DNA of 61,382 nt from an uncultured Lachnospiraceae bacterium (lineage in GTDB: Bacteria > Bacillota > Clostridia > Lachnospirales > Lachnospiraceae). The position numbers and the translations under genes are program-made. This document shows positions 42,429 through 50,894 of the stretch, piece by piece. The notes under the pieces are model-generated. The model was given only the letters and a program-made list of their open reading frames with translations. It made no database searches and was not told where the DNA came from. The stretch's first letter is position 1. Each line of letters starts with the position of its first letter. The stretch spans positions 1 to 61,382 of the forward strand of contig CAKRAK010000016.1 of NCBI GenBank assembly GCA_934294885.1, in the 5' to 3' direction.

Positions 42429-42940
42429 GCATATGCACCCTCTCCTTCATCCAACAGCGAATTTTCTCCATCGCATTTCATTTCACATGGCTTCACAAAT
42501 ACACTGGAAACCTGCTGACCGCTTACATATCCAAGTTTTTTCAATCCCTCGGATATTACCTGATACCACTCAGCAGAGGATAAATTACAGGTGGTCTGAT
42601 CATCTAAACCAATCACACATACACTTTCTCTTCCGCAATCCATTCCACAGGATATCTTGTACATATTTTTACGACTGATTGCACCTATCTCTTCCAACAA
42701 ATTAACCATTCTATATACCGTAGCGACCCCAATGGAAGGATCAACTGCTGATGCCTCATAAAATATTTCTTTACAGCTGGAACAATCTTCCTCCAATATA
42801 ATATCAAGCAAGATTCGTCTCTGTTTTGTAATTCTGCATCCACTCTCCTTCAGGCGTTTTAATACAAGCTCCTTCTGCATTCTGGTTCTGTGATAATTTG
42901 CTTCTATTTTTTCACCTTGACTATCTAAGTTTTCTCTCAT
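42425..42940 (-). CDS. Fur-family transcriptional regulator
   Basis: A 171-aa protein. The N-terminal winged helix (about 22-100) contains CRITKQRRILLDIILEED and SIGVATVYRMVNLLEEIGAI, the DNA-reading helix of Fur/PerR/Zur. The C-terminal half is divergent: the usual His-rich HHHxHxxC motif is missing and cysteines (CGMDCGRESVC, CEMKC) lie at other places, so the metal or signal may differ from Fe2+. It is the last full gene of the feoAB cluster and probably controls it or related iron genes. The start follows GGAG. Confidence 0.88.
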   Translation of the reverse strand: MRENLDSQGEKIEANYHRTRMQKELVLKRLKESGCRITKQRRILLDIILEEDCSSCKEIFYEASAVDPSIGVATVYRMVNLLEEIGAISRKNMYKISCGMDCGRESVCVIGLDDQTTCNLSSAEWYQVISEGLKKLGYVSGQQVSSVFVKPCEMKCDGENSLLDEGEGAYA

Positions 42941-43003
42941 ATTAAAGCTCCATTCACATTTCTACCTTTTAATAATGCCTGCACATAAAGTGCAGGCATC
43001 TAA

Positions 43004-43180
43004 TTAATTTTTCTTATGACGGGGTGTCCCCTTTTGCACAGTTCCACATCCGTTTTTAGAGCAACATCCAGCCGATGGGCATCCAATACATCTTGTTCCC
43101 CTCTTCTTTTCCTTTTGTATATAATAAACTGCACTTCCTACAATAATAAGAAGAATTACTATTACAATTAAGTTTGCCAT
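43004..43180 (-). CDS. FeoB-associated Cys-rich membrane protein
   Basis: A 58-aa protein: one membrane helix (LIVIVILLIIVGSAVYYI), then a basic stretch and a Cys cluster (CIGCPSAGCCSKNGCG). This matches the small FeoB-associated Cys-rich family that usually follows feoB in Firmicutes, as here. It may handle ferrous iron at the membrane; the function is unproven. The start at 43180 sits behind AAAGGAG. Confidence 0.88.
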   Translation of the reverse strand: MANLIVIVILLIIVGSAVYYIQKEKKRGTRCIGCPSAGCCSKNGCGTVQKGTPRHKKN

Positions 43181-43240
43181 CGTTACTCCTTTCCTAACCA
43201 ATTATATTAGGCGTTTGCAAGACACACCTTCCTTTTTGAC

Positions 43241-43390
43241 TTGTGCAAATTAAATATAGATATAACCCAGGCACGCTTGCGCTTCATCCGCACACAGCGG
43301 TACTAAACTTGGGATACGCTAACGCTTTCCCTCGTTAAGTACCGGTGTGCTACAAGAGCCTGCTTATATATCATATTTAATTTTGCACAA
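43241..43390. repeat. Interspersed repeat family B, copy 1
   Basis: 150 bp with terminal inverted repeats (TTGTGCAAATTAAATAT and its complement), inner arms GGCACG../..GAGCC, a CGGTACTAAAC/GTTAAGTACCG stem with an A-A mismatch, and a GGGATACGCTAACGCTTTCCC tip. It fills the gap between feoB and the Cys-rich gene. Other copies: 50582-50732 and 54437-54584 (inverted). No ORF inside. Confidence 0.85.
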
Positions 43391-43445
43391 GTAATATCGG
43401 TTGTTAAGCATTTCACAATTATCTGCAAATTATATAACTTGTTAC

Positions 43446-45452
43446 TTATGCGGTCTTCTTCAATGCATACTCGGCATCAAACTGCTTATTTGTTCTATGA
43501 ATCAGGAATACAACAATTGCTACCATAACAAGTACTGCAATTAATCCGGGAACAAATCCGGCACCAAGAGCACCTGTTGTAATTAAAGTACCAATCTGAT
43601 ATACAAGGAATGCTACCGTATAACCGGTTCCTAACTGAAGTGCAATACCACCCCATAACCATTTCTTACTCTGCATTTCTGAGTTCATGGCACCAAGCGC
43701 TGCGAAACATGGTGGAGTATATAAGTTAAACATCAGGTATGCAAGAGCTGCTACCTTTGTAATTGCCATTGTAGTTGCAACTACGTTACCATCACCAACT
43801 AAAGCAAGTTCATCTGTATCGATAAATGCACTTAAACCATAACATACTGCCAAAGTACCTACAACGTTCTCTTTTGCAATAAAACCTGTAACAGATGCTG
43901 CTGCAAGCTGCCAAGCAACAACGCCTACGATTGGAACAAGTAAATATGCAATTGGAGAAGCGATTGCTGCAAGAATAGATGTATTTTCCATTCCCTCTTC
44001 TACTACCTGGAAGTGTAAATCAAATGACTGCATAATCTGAACGATTGTATTACATACAAGGATGATAGTTCCGGCTTTGATGATATATGCCTTACCACGT
44101 CCAAGCATTGAGATAACTGCTCTCTTAAGACTTGGCAGCTTATACTCAGGAAGCTCAATAATAAAGAATGACTTTCTGTACTTGTAACCTGTAAGAGCCT
44201 TTACCAATAATGCCCCTAATAAAATCAAAAGAATACCTACGAAATACATTAATGTACCTACCCATGGAGTATCCTGGAAGAATGCACCTACAAACAATGC
44301 GATAACAGGCAGCTTAGCACCACATGGCATGAAAGGAGTAAGCATTGCAGTTGCTCTTCTTTCTCTTTCATTACGAATTGTACGACATGCCATGATACCG
44401 GGAATCGCACAACCTGTACCGATTACCATTGGAATAGCAGACTTTCCAGAAAGACCAACTCTCTTAAAGATTGGATCTAATACGACAGTTGCTCTTGCCA
44501 TATAACCACAATCCTCCAATAATGCAATCAGGAAATACATAACCATTACAAGCGGAAGGAATCCGACTACGGCACCAACACCACCGATAATACCATCAAC
44601 TAAAAGCGACTGTAAGAACGGATTTGCATTTTCAACAAGACCTGCAACCCACGCCTGGAATGTTTCAATCCATCCAACTAACCAATCCGCAATCCATGTA
44701 CCGACTGTTGTCTGCGAAATATAGAATACAGCAAACATAACAACTGCAAAAATCGGAATTCCTAACCAAGGATTTGTTAATACATTATCGATCTTATCCT
44801 GACCGTTTTTATCCTTTGTTAATACTTTACGTTTTTCAACCGCAGTTACGATTGTCTTTACAAAATCAAAACGCTTTCTATCGGCTTCCTCTACTGCCTC
44901 CTTGCTATGTAAGTCAACGCTTCCTTCATCATAAGGAGCCTTCTGACCACTTCCCTTTAAGCCGACTGCAGTTGTAACAACCTCCTTCAATCCAATATGA
45001 CCTGCTGATGTAGAAATTGTCTTAATAACCGGACAGCCAAGCTTTTCAGATAATAAAGATACATTAATTTCAGTATCCTTCTTCTCGTTAATATCACTCT
45101 TATTCAAAGCAACTACTACCGGGATTCCCAGCTCCAAAAGCTGTGTTGTAAAGAACAGACTTCGGCTTAAGTTTGTTGCATCTACGATGTTGATAATTGC
45201 ATCCGGATTCTCATTCTTAACATAACCACTTGTAATACTTTCTTCTGAAGTAAATGGCGACATAGAATAAGCTCCAGGCAAATCTACTGCAATCAACTCC
45301 TCACTTCCATCATAATAGGTCTTTTTGATTGGGCTTTCTTTTCTCTCGACGGTTACACCGGCCCAGTTACCTACTTTTTCATTTCTTCCTGTTAGAGCAT
45401 TATACATGGTGGTTTTTCCACTATTAGGATTACCTGTCAATGCGATTCTCAT
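43446..45452 (-). CDS. feoB: Ferrous iron transporter FeoB
   Basis: A 668-aa membrane protein that imports Fe2+. The N-terminal G domain has GNPNSGKTT (G1), DLPGAYS (G3) and NKSD (G4); a helical GDI-like segment leads to the membrane core (about 230-655) with two Gate motifs, including GFLPLVMVMYFLIALLEDCGY and GTGCAIPGIMACRT. It follows feoA by about 90 nt and shares its operon. A second candidate DtxR-type operator lies at 45487-45502 between the two. Confidence 0.97.
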   Translation of the reverse strand: MRIALTGNPNSGKTTMYNALTGRNEKVGNWAGVTVERKESPIKKTYYDGSEELIAVDLPGAYSMSPFTSEESITSGYVKNENPDAIINIVDATNLSRSLFFTTQLLELGIPVVVALNKSDINEKKDTEINVSLLSEKLGCPVIKTISTSAGHIGLKEVVTTAVGLKGSGQKAPYDEGSVDLHSKEAVEEADRKRFDFVKTIVTAVEKRKVLTKDKNGQDKIDNVLTNPWLGIPIFAVVMFAVFYISQTTVGTWIADWLVGWIETFQAWVAGLVENANPFLQSLLVDGIIGGVGAVVGFLPLVMVMYFLIALLEDCGYMARATVVLDPIFKRVGLSGKSAIPMVIGTGCAIPGIMACRTIRNERERRATAMLTPFMPCGAKLPVIALFVGAFFQDTPWVGTLMYFVGILLILLGALLVKALTGYKYRKSFFIIELPEYKLPSLKRAVISMLGRGKAYIIKAGTIILVCNTIVQIMQSFDLHFQVVEEGMENTSILAAIASPIAYLLVPIVGVVAWQLAAASVTGFIAKENVVGTLAVCYGLSAFIDTDELALVGDGNVVATTMAITKVAALAYLMFNLYTPPCFAALGAMNSEMQSKKWLWGGIALQLGTGYTVAFLVYQIGTLITTGALGAGFVPGLIAVLVMVAIVVFLIHRTNKQFDAEYALKKTA

Positions 45453-45486
45453 AACATATCCTCCTTGTTTTATATATTTTGCGCGT

Positions 45487-45502
45487 GTTAGTTTTCGCTA
45501 AC
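45487..45502. promoter_or_regulatory. Candidate DtxR-type operator before feoB
   Basis: GTTAG-TTTTCG-CTAAC, the same arms and 6-nt spacer as sites at 45801-45818 and 48421-48438. It lies between feoA and feoB, 35 nt before feoB. Confidence 0.6.
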
Positions 45503-45542
45503 TATCTTTCAAAAAAATAGTGATAAAATCACTATTTTTATT

Positions 45543-45755
45543 TTATATTGAAATAGCTCTCGCTAGATCAGTATCAATGTTGTATCTGGCATCCTTAATA
45601 GAAACCACACAACCTCCCTTAATATGGGAAATTACCGTAATCGGCTCGCCACTGTAGCAGCCAAGAGAAAATAAAAAGGCTTCCAGCTCTTCATCATCAG
45701 TTACAATATCTTTAACAATGTACTCTTCGCCAACATTTGCATCTGCTAAATTCAT
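45543..45755 (-). CDS. feoA: Ferrous iron transport protein FeoA
   Basis: A 70-aa SH3-like cytoplasmic partner of FeoB: MNLADANVGEEYIVKDI, LEAFLFSLGCYSGEPITVIS and a final NIDTDLARAISI, the standard FeoA pattern. Upstream ATGs at 45791 and 45764 are in frame, but the site AGAGAAAGG best fits 45755. First gene of the feo operon, with an operator-like palindrome 46 nt upstream. Confidence 0.93.
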   Translation of the reverse strand: MNLADANVGEEYIVKDIVTDDEELEAFLFSLGCYSGEPITVISHIKGGCVVSIKDARYNIDTDLARAISI

Positions 45756-45800
45756 ATTATACATACCTTTCTCTAAAATATGAGTATTCATATAACTTTA

Positions 45801-45818
45801 GGTTAGCGTTTTCTAACC
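45801..45818. promoter_or_regulatory. Candidate DtxR-type operator before feoA
   Basis: GGTTAG-CGTTTT-CTAACC, 6-bp perfect arms. The half-site AGGTTAG matches the DtxR/IdeR consensus half TTAGGTTAG. A DtxR-type gene lies at 47581. Confidence 0.7.
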
Positions 45819-45923
45819 ATCTGAAATACTAATACAAATACACCGCATTGTCAATATATTTTATCAATAATTTTTCTAAAATTATGAATATTTTTATTGA
45901 TTGGCTTTTATCACTAAGGAAAA

Positions 45924-46640
45924 TCACACTCTTCTGGACCAAAACTGCAAATAACTCCTTCGTACCCGTTCTCCGTAAGTTTTTCCAAGGGGGATTCTCA
46001 TCTCATCATTTAGCAGCAGATAATCATTTCCAATGTAATTAATATAACGAAGATTCACAATATATCCACCATGGCACCTCACCATCTCATCATCTGTCTG
46101 TTTTTCTACATAAGAAAGAGAGCGATAACAACTATACTCTCTTTGTTTGGTGTAAATGATAATACTCCGACCGTTCCTCTCTACATACAGGATATCCCTT
46201 TGAAGAATGAATACCTTATGACCGTCACTGGTAATTTCCAATATCCCCTGTTTTTGCAATTTTTTAAACAGACGTTTTGCCTTGTTCAATGCCTGAGGCA
46301 GCATAATATCGATATTTTTCTTCAAAACAAAATAGCAATGCTCTGTTTCGTAGATTTCCGGTGCAAATTCCAATATGTGGGTCAGGTATATGATCTGACA
46401 TGCAGGATTTACCTCGTTGATCAACTGACAGATATCAATACCGTTCCATTCCTTTTGATCAAACTCTATATCCAACACCATAATATCACAGTTAAAAACG
46501 TCTTCCTCTAAATCCGACAAGGCATCCTCCGGAGAATAAAGGGTGACGATATCCTCTTCACTTAAAACATCACTCTGTCTGATAATCCGTTCTGCCTTTT
46601 CCCGTTCTTCACTTCTATCATCACATATTCCGATTCTCAT
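45924..46640 (-). CDS. LytTR-family response regulator
   Basis: A 238-aa regulator: an AgrA/ComE-like receiver (about 1-125) with MRIGICDDRSEE and the phospho-acceptor Asp in IMVLDIEFDQ, and a LytTR DNA-binding domain (about 140-235) with LYVERNGRSIIIYT and VRCHGGYIVNLRYIN. It follows the GHKL kinase gene by 84 nt in one operon. No AgrB/AgrD-type peptide genes are nearby. The start is behind AAGGAGG. Confidence 0.93.
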   Translation of the reverse strand: MRIGICDDRSEEREKAERIIRQSDVLSEEDIVTLYSPEDALSDLEEDVFNCDIMVLDIEFDQKEWNGIDICQLINEVNPACQIIYLTHILEFAPEIYETEHCYFVLKKNIDIMLPQALNKAKRLFKKLQKQGILEITSDGHKVFILQRDILYVERNGRSIIIYTKQREYSCYRSLSYVEKQTDDEMVRCHGGYIVNLRYINYIGNDYLLLNDEMRIPLGKTYGERVRRSYLQFWSRRV

Positions 46641-46724
46641 AATGTATCCTCCTTCAGTCCTGTTTTATGTTTCTAATTCTACATCATGTATCCTCCCACT
46701 TTGTTTTAAACCATCAAAGTCCGC

Positions 46725-47411
46725 TTAACAACCATTCTTCCTCTGTATCGGAAAATAGATTTCACACACAAAAATGGTCCTATTATCCGAAAAAAATATT
46801 CTTCCCTGATAGAGCTTCACAATCTTACGGATTAACTGCACACCGACTCCATGGCGGGATTGATTCTTTTTTGTTGTTTCAAATCTGCCCTGCAAAGGTC
46901 TTTGATCCGGTCTCTTTGTGTTACTGATTCGGATATATATCGTTTCCGGTCTTTCTTCCGCGTAAATATGAATATATGCCCTTTTCTTTTTGTGATAATA
47001 TTTTCTGTACTGCTCGCAGGATTCTCTTGCATTCTCCAATAAATTGTCAAATATTGTAATCGTGTCATATTCTGAGCAAGGAAAATGTGGAAGTTGTTGT
47101 GCCTCCACATAATATTCAATCCCGGATTCAATTGCCTTCTCCCCTTGCTTTTCCAGTATATAATCCAAAAAACCACACCCTGTTCCGTGAAATGGTTCCG
47201 GATTCCCTTCTTGTTCCTCCATCCGGGACTCCCCTTCCATTCTCAGGTCCACCAGCGTCTTATGGTATCCATCTAATTTGTTATAGTAAGCTTCTGACTG
47301 ATTCTGCATAGATGATAAATTTTTCATGGATTTATTTAATTTCATGTTCTTTGTCCATTGTCTTAGACTGAACATTCCGGAAAATATTACAAATAGTATA
47401 AATAATTTCAT
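46725..47411 (-). CDS. GHKL-type sensor histidine kinase, short form
   Basis: A 228-aa protein with one N-terminal membrane helix (MKLFILFVIFSGMFSL), a dimerisation/phospho-acceptor helix with YHKTLVDLR, and a GHKL ATPase domain with the N box TIFDNLLENARESC and G box HGVGVQLIRKIV. Agr-type kinases usually have six or seven membrane helices for sensing; here that module is missing, so sensing must be different. Start at 47411 behind AAGGGA. Pairs with the LytTR regulator downstream. Confidence 0.88.
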   Translation of the reverse strand: MKLFILFVIFSGMFSLRQWTKNMKLNKSMKNLSSMQNQSEAYYNKLDGYHKTLVDLRMEGESRMEEQEGNPEPFHGTGCGFLDYILEKQGEKAIESGIEYYVEAQQLPHFPCSEYDTITIFDNLLENARESCEQYRKYYHKKKRAYIHIYAEERPETIYIRISNTKRPDQRPLQGRFETTKKNQSRHGVGVQLIRKIVKLYQGRIFFSDNRTIFVCEIYFPIQRKNGC

Positions 47412-47580
47412 GCTTATTCCCTTGTTTTTCTTTATATCCTTGTAAATTATATCAAATTTCATTTGCAAAATATATATATTATTTTATTTTTTTATATTTA
47501 ATCTTACATTTTTAATTACTTTTTATTTGTCATTTTCTAATATAAATGCTATGATAAGAAAAAAGATTGGAGAAGGGATA

Positions 47581-47979
47581 ATGAGCTATATAAAACATCG
47601 GGCAGACGAATCTTTAGAAGATTATTTAGAAACGATTCTTCTGCTATACCAAAAAAACGGGCAGGTTCGTTCCATTGATATAGCAACAGAAATGAATTTT
47701 TCAAAACCCAGCGTTAGTGTTGCAATGAAAAATCTTCGGGAAAAAGGATACATTCTAATGGCCGACAACGGATATATATCATTAACAGATTCCGGAAGAG
47801 CACGGGCAGAAAGTGTTTTAGAACGTCATACTATTTTATCCAACTGGCTGATGAGCATGGGGGTTCAGAAAGAGGTTGCATTAGAGGACGCGTGTAAGGT
47901 AGAACACGATTTAAGCGAAGAAAGCTTTCAGGCAATAAAAAAAGCTTATCAGGAAAATAACGGGAACGTCAGATCATGA
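47581..47979 (+). CDS. DtxR-family metal-dependent regulator
   Basis: A 132-aa repressor: an N-terminal winged helix (about 8-70) with ESLEDYLETILLLY and MNFSKPSVSVAMKNLREKGY, then the dimerisation/metal domain with ERHTILSNWLMSMGV and ACKVEHDLSEESF, whose His, Glu and Cys residues are the family ligands. It lacks the C-terminal SH3 domain, like MntR. The start at 47581 follows GGAGAAGGG. It is convergent with an HMA protein, which carries a candidate operator, and close to feoAB with two more. Confidence 0.92.
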   Translation: MSYIKHRADESLEDYLETILLLYQKNGQVRSIDIATEMNFSKPSVSVAMKNLREKGYILMADNGYISLTDSGRARAESVLERHTILSNWLMSMGVQKEVALEDACKVEHDLSEESFQAIKKAYQENNGNVRS

Positions 47980-47993
47980 CTGACATTCCCGTT
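47958..47993. terminator. Bidirectional terminator between DtxR and HMA genes
   Basis: AACGGGAACGTCAG pairs with CTGACATTCCCGTT; it begins inside the last codons of the DtxR gene. Confidence 0.75.
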
Positions 47994-47997
47994 ATAT

Positions 47998-48354
47998 TTA
48001 TGCTTCACTTATATTGGTTACCGCATAACCGGCCCTTTCTATTACCTGCTTGATTTCTTCATCACTTACCTCTGTCTCCATAGACACAATGGCATTCTTA
48101 TTTTTCAGGCTGACCCTTGCAGAAACACCACCCAGTTCATTCAGACGACCTTCAACCCGGTTTTTACAGTTCTTACAGGTCATTCCCTCTATGGAAACAC
48201 ATCTCTTTTTTATCACATGCTTTAAGTGTTTTCTTTTTACCTTCGCCGAGGCACCTCCGCAGCAACCACCTTCTCCTTTAAAATGTTTTAACCCGGAAGG
48301 AATCCCTACCAATATAAATATAATCAAGATTCCGGCTATCATCGCGTTTTCCAT
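47998..48354 (-). CDS. Membrane-anchored HMA-domain protein
   Basis: A 118-aa protein. An N-terminal membrane helix (MIAGILIIFILVGIPSGL), a GGCCGG cysteine patch and a basic segment resemble FeoB-associated proteins. A heavy-metal-associated domain follows (about 53-118) with the metal-binding GMTCKNCKNRVEG. A cytoplasmic metal chaperone or sensor tethered to the membrane is likely; copper and iron cannot be told apart. Start at 48354 behind GGAGG. A candidate DtxR-type site lies about 70 nt upstream. Confidence 0.85.
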   Translation of the reverse strand: MENAMIAGILIIFILVGIPSGLKHFKGEGGCCGGASAKVKRKHLKHVIKKRCVSIEGMTCKNCKNRVEGRLNELGGVSARVSLKNKNAIVSMETEVSDEEIKQVIERAGYAVTNISEA

Positions 48355-48420
48355 CTCTTGTACCTCCATTTATAATGCATTTTGGATACACTAACAGGAA
48401 AGTTTATTGCAAAAGCTTTG

Positions 48421-48438
48421 AGTTAGATATGTCTAACT
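48421..48438. promoter_or_regulatory. Candidate DtxR-type operator before the HMA gene
   Basis: AGTTAG-ATATGT-CTAACT with perfect 6-bp arms. A lone CTAAC half-site lies at 48393-48397. Confidence 0.65.
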
Positions 48439-48539
48439 GCATTGTACCACCAAAAAGATAACGTGTACAGCCATAATAAAATTTTCTTTACAATTGTATT
48501 AATCATACTTTTAGTAATCCAACCCCATGAATCGGCTTC

Positions 48540-49301
48540 CTAATTATCATTGCCTGACAGATCCTTTACAATCTCTCCCGCCAGCATAAGCCCCGCAACC
48601 GCCGGTACATATGCCGTACTGCCGGGAATGGCTCTTCTTTCCGTACATTTATGCGCCGCTCCCGGAGGGCAGACACAATTAGCCCTGCAGCTGATACTCA
48701 TATCTTCTATCGGAGTTACGGCAGGCTCATCAGAATATACGACCTTTAAATCCTTTATATTTCTTTTTTTCAATTCCCTTCTCATAACCCTGGCAAGAGG
48801 ACAAACAGATGTTTCATAAATATCTGCAATCTTAAACCTGCCCGGATCCAATTTATTGCCTGCTCCCATGGAACTGATAATAGGAACCCCTGCACTTTTC
48901 GCCTTCATAATCAAAGAAAGCTTTGCGGTTACCGTATCTACCGCATCCACTACATAATCATACTCACTAAAATCAAATCCATCTTCATTTTCCGGAAGAA
49001 AGAAGCATTTGTGTACTCTGACATCCGCGTCCGGATTAATCTCTAACATTCTTTCCTTCATAACATCTACTTTATATTTTCCAATCGTCTTTCTTGTAGC
49101 AATAATCTGACGATTCAGATTGGTCAGACACACTTTATCGTCATCGATCAAATCGAAAGCACCTACTCCGCTTCTGACCAACGCCTCACAAACATATCCG
49201 CCTACACCGCCAATACCAAATACCGCAACTCTTGCACTGCTCATTCTCCGAATGGCATCTTCCCCAAGTAATAATTGTGTTCTTGAAAACTGATTTAACA
49301 T
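48540..49301 (-). CDS. tRNA threonylcarbamoyladenosine dehydratase, TcdA-like
   Basis: A 253-aa E1-like adenylating enzyme of the ThiF/MoeB superfamily, closest in layout to TcdA (YgdL/CsdL), which makes cyclic t6A37 in tRNA. Motifs: FSRTQLLLGEDAIRRM, ATP-binding GIGGVGGYVCEALVRSG, DDDKVCLTNLNRQI and VDAVDTVTAKLSLI; cysteines in SCRANCVC and AHKC lie near the C-terminus. It starts 15 nt after the rhodanese/PP-loop gene, suggesting two tRNA modification enzymes in one operon. Confidence 0.9.
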   Translation of the reverse strand: MLNQFSRTQLLLGEDAIRRMSSARVAVFGIGGVGGYVCEALVRSGVGAFDLIDDDKVCLTNLNRQIIATRKTIGKYKVDVMKERMLEINPDADVRVHKCFFLPENEDGFDFSEYDYVVDAVDTVTAKLSLIMKAKSAGVPIISSMGAGNKLDPGRFKIADIYETSVCPLARVMRRELKKRNIKDLKVVYSDEPAVTPIEDMSISCRANCVCPPGAAHKCTERRAIPGSTAYVPAVAGLMLAGEIVKDLSGNDN

Positions 49302-49316
49302 TTCTTTCTTCCTCTT

Positions 49317-50468
49317 CTAATATTCATCCAAAAAACTATGACGTTCTCCATCCTTTTTGTATGCAATGACGGTATTCAGATTCACATTTTCCATACTCTT
49401 AAAAATATTATTTTCCACAAAAGGATTGGTCTGCTTCAGTTGAGCGATTAATTTTTTGGTTTCCAACCGTTTTGACGATGTCGTTCCATCTTCATGACAG
49501 GTACTGCAGGTTTCCGTAAAATGACAGGCACATTGCAGAAAATGCAATTCATTATAATCTCTCCATTTGCAAATATCCGCTTCCCTGACAAAGTACATCG
49601 GTCTGATCAATTCCATACCTTCAAAGTTCGTACTGTGAAGCTTCGGCATCATAGTCTGTATCTGTGCGCCATATAACATTCCCATTAATATGGTTTCTAT
49701 CACATCATCATAATGATGTCCCAGTGCAATCTTATTACATCCCAGCTCCTTCGCCTTACTGTATAAATGACCCCTTCTCATTCTTGCACATAGATAGCAA
49801 GGACTCTTTTCAACAGTATCTACTGCATCAAATATATCACTTTCAAAAACCGTGATTGGAATCCCCAGCTGTTTTGCGTTACTTTCAATCAAAGTCCGGT
49901 TTTCCTTATTATATCCGGGATCCATTACAAGAAAGGTCAGGTCAAAGTCTACTTTCCGGTGTCTTTTTATCTCCTGAAATAATTTTGCCATCAGCATAGA
50001 ATCCTTACCACCGGAAATACATACCGCAATGTGATCCCCCTCCTGTATCAGCCGATACTGCTTACAGGCTCTTGCAAAAGGCGAGAAAATCTGCTTATGA
50101 AACTTCTTCCGTATACTAAGCTCTGCTTTTTCCTGTTTTTTTACGGCGGAATCTTCATCCTCCATCATAGCAAGCGCCATGAGATATCCGTTATAACCAC
50201 CAATCAGGCTGCAACATTCTCTGCCATATTCCTCCAGCACCTTTGCCGTCTCAACGGATTCCTTTCCCCGCTGACAATACAAAACAATTTTCTTTTGTGC
50301 ATCCATGGAAGCCATATAGTTTTCCACATTGCCTTTCAATTCCTCTGCCGGAATATGACGTGCGCCGGGAATCATTCCGTAAAGAATACTTCCCTCATCC
50401 CTTAAATCAATCAGGATATAACTATCTTTTTCCATGTCATTTAACTGTGACACATCTATCTCTCTCAT
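49317..50468 (-). CDS. Rhodanese domain fused to TtcA-like PP-loop ATPase
   Basis: About 383 aa. An N-terminal rhodanese domain (about 1-100) has the persulfide Cys in IVLYCQRGKES. The PP-loop ATPase (about 115-345) has the ATP-binding ISGGKDSMLM, the CxxC of SPCYLCARMRRG and GHHYDDVIETIL, as in TtcA/Ncs6-type tRNA thiolases. A further Cys-rich segment (CACHFTETCSTC) may bind metal or an Fe-S cluster. The rhodanese probably delivers sulfur for tRNA 2-thiolation; the target base is inferred. Start at 50468 follows AAAGGAG. Confidence 0.88.
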   Translation of the reverse strand: MREIDVSQLNDMEKDSYILIDLRDEGSILYGMIPGARHIPAEELKGNVENYMASMDAQKKIVLYCQRGKESVETAKVLEEYGRECCSLIGGYNGYLMALAMMEDEDSAVKKQEKAELSIRKKFHKQIFSPFARACKQYRLIQEGDHIAVCISGGKDSMLMAKLFQEIKRHRKVDFDLTFLVMDPGYNKENRTLIESNAKQLGIPITVFESDIFDAVDTVEKSPCYLCARMRRGHLYSKAKELGCNKIALGHHYDDVIETILMGMLYGAQIQTMMPKLHSTNFEGMELIRPMYFVREADICKWRDYNELHFLQCACHFTETCSTCHEDGTTSSKRLETKKLIAQLKQTNPFVENNIFKSMENVNLNTVIAYKKDGERHSFLDEY

Positions 50469-50544
50469 AAAAGACGAATCTCCTTTTTCCATAAACTAAA
50501 GCTTTGCAGGCAGCCATAAACATTTTTATTCTAATCAACGAGTT

Positions 50545-50768
50545 ACAGGCAATTGCGAACCCCATAGTATACTTTCCCGATTTGTATAAAATTTAATATA
50601 TATACCGCAGGCACGCTCGCGCTTCATTCCGCACATAACGGTACTAAACTCAGTCAATGCAGTAGCTTGACTTCGTTAAGTGCCGATGTGCTACCAGAGC
50701 CTGCTTATATATCATATTAAATTTTATACAAATCAATTCAGGTTATCGATGGGTTCGCAAGCACCTGT
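50545..50768. repeat. Interspersed repeat family B, copy 2 with outer arms
   Basis: The core is 50582-50732, with TTGTATAAAATTTAATATA ends, the CGGTACTAAAC/GTTAAGTGCCG stem with A-A mismatch, and an AGTCAA/TTGACT tip unlike that of copy 1. Outer arms ACAGGCAATTGCGAACCC and GGGTTCGCAAGCACCTGT (50545-50562, 50751-50768) extend the palindrome. There is no other content in 50493-50868. Confidence 0.8.
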
Positions 50769-50863
50769 GACTGCCTGTGCAGTAGAAATTGTACCATATT
50801 TTCCGATAGCAAAAAAGAACAGATTTAAGAATTATGTAGGTGGATTGCGCCGGAATTTTTGCA

Positions 50864-50893
50864 AAAATATATGCCGCCCTTAGGACGGCATAT
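50864..50893 (-). terminator. Terminator of the P-type ATPase gene
   Basis: ATATGCCGTCC/GGGCGGCATAT stem around a 4-nt loop followed on the minus strand by ATTTTTG. Confidence 0.8.
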
Positions 50894-50894
50894 A

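Noticed and set aside
43241..43390. Family B as an insertion sequence
   Set aside because: There is no transposase ORF; at 150-220 bp it can only be a non-autonomous or structural repeat.
46071..46511. 146-aa plus-strand ORF opposite the LytTR regulator
   Set aside because: Antisense to a clear response regulator, with no ribosome site or recognisable domain.
45924..47411. Complete agr quorum-sensing system
   Set aside because: No AgrB protease or AgrD peptide gene is adjacent, and the kinase lacks the multi-helix sensor.
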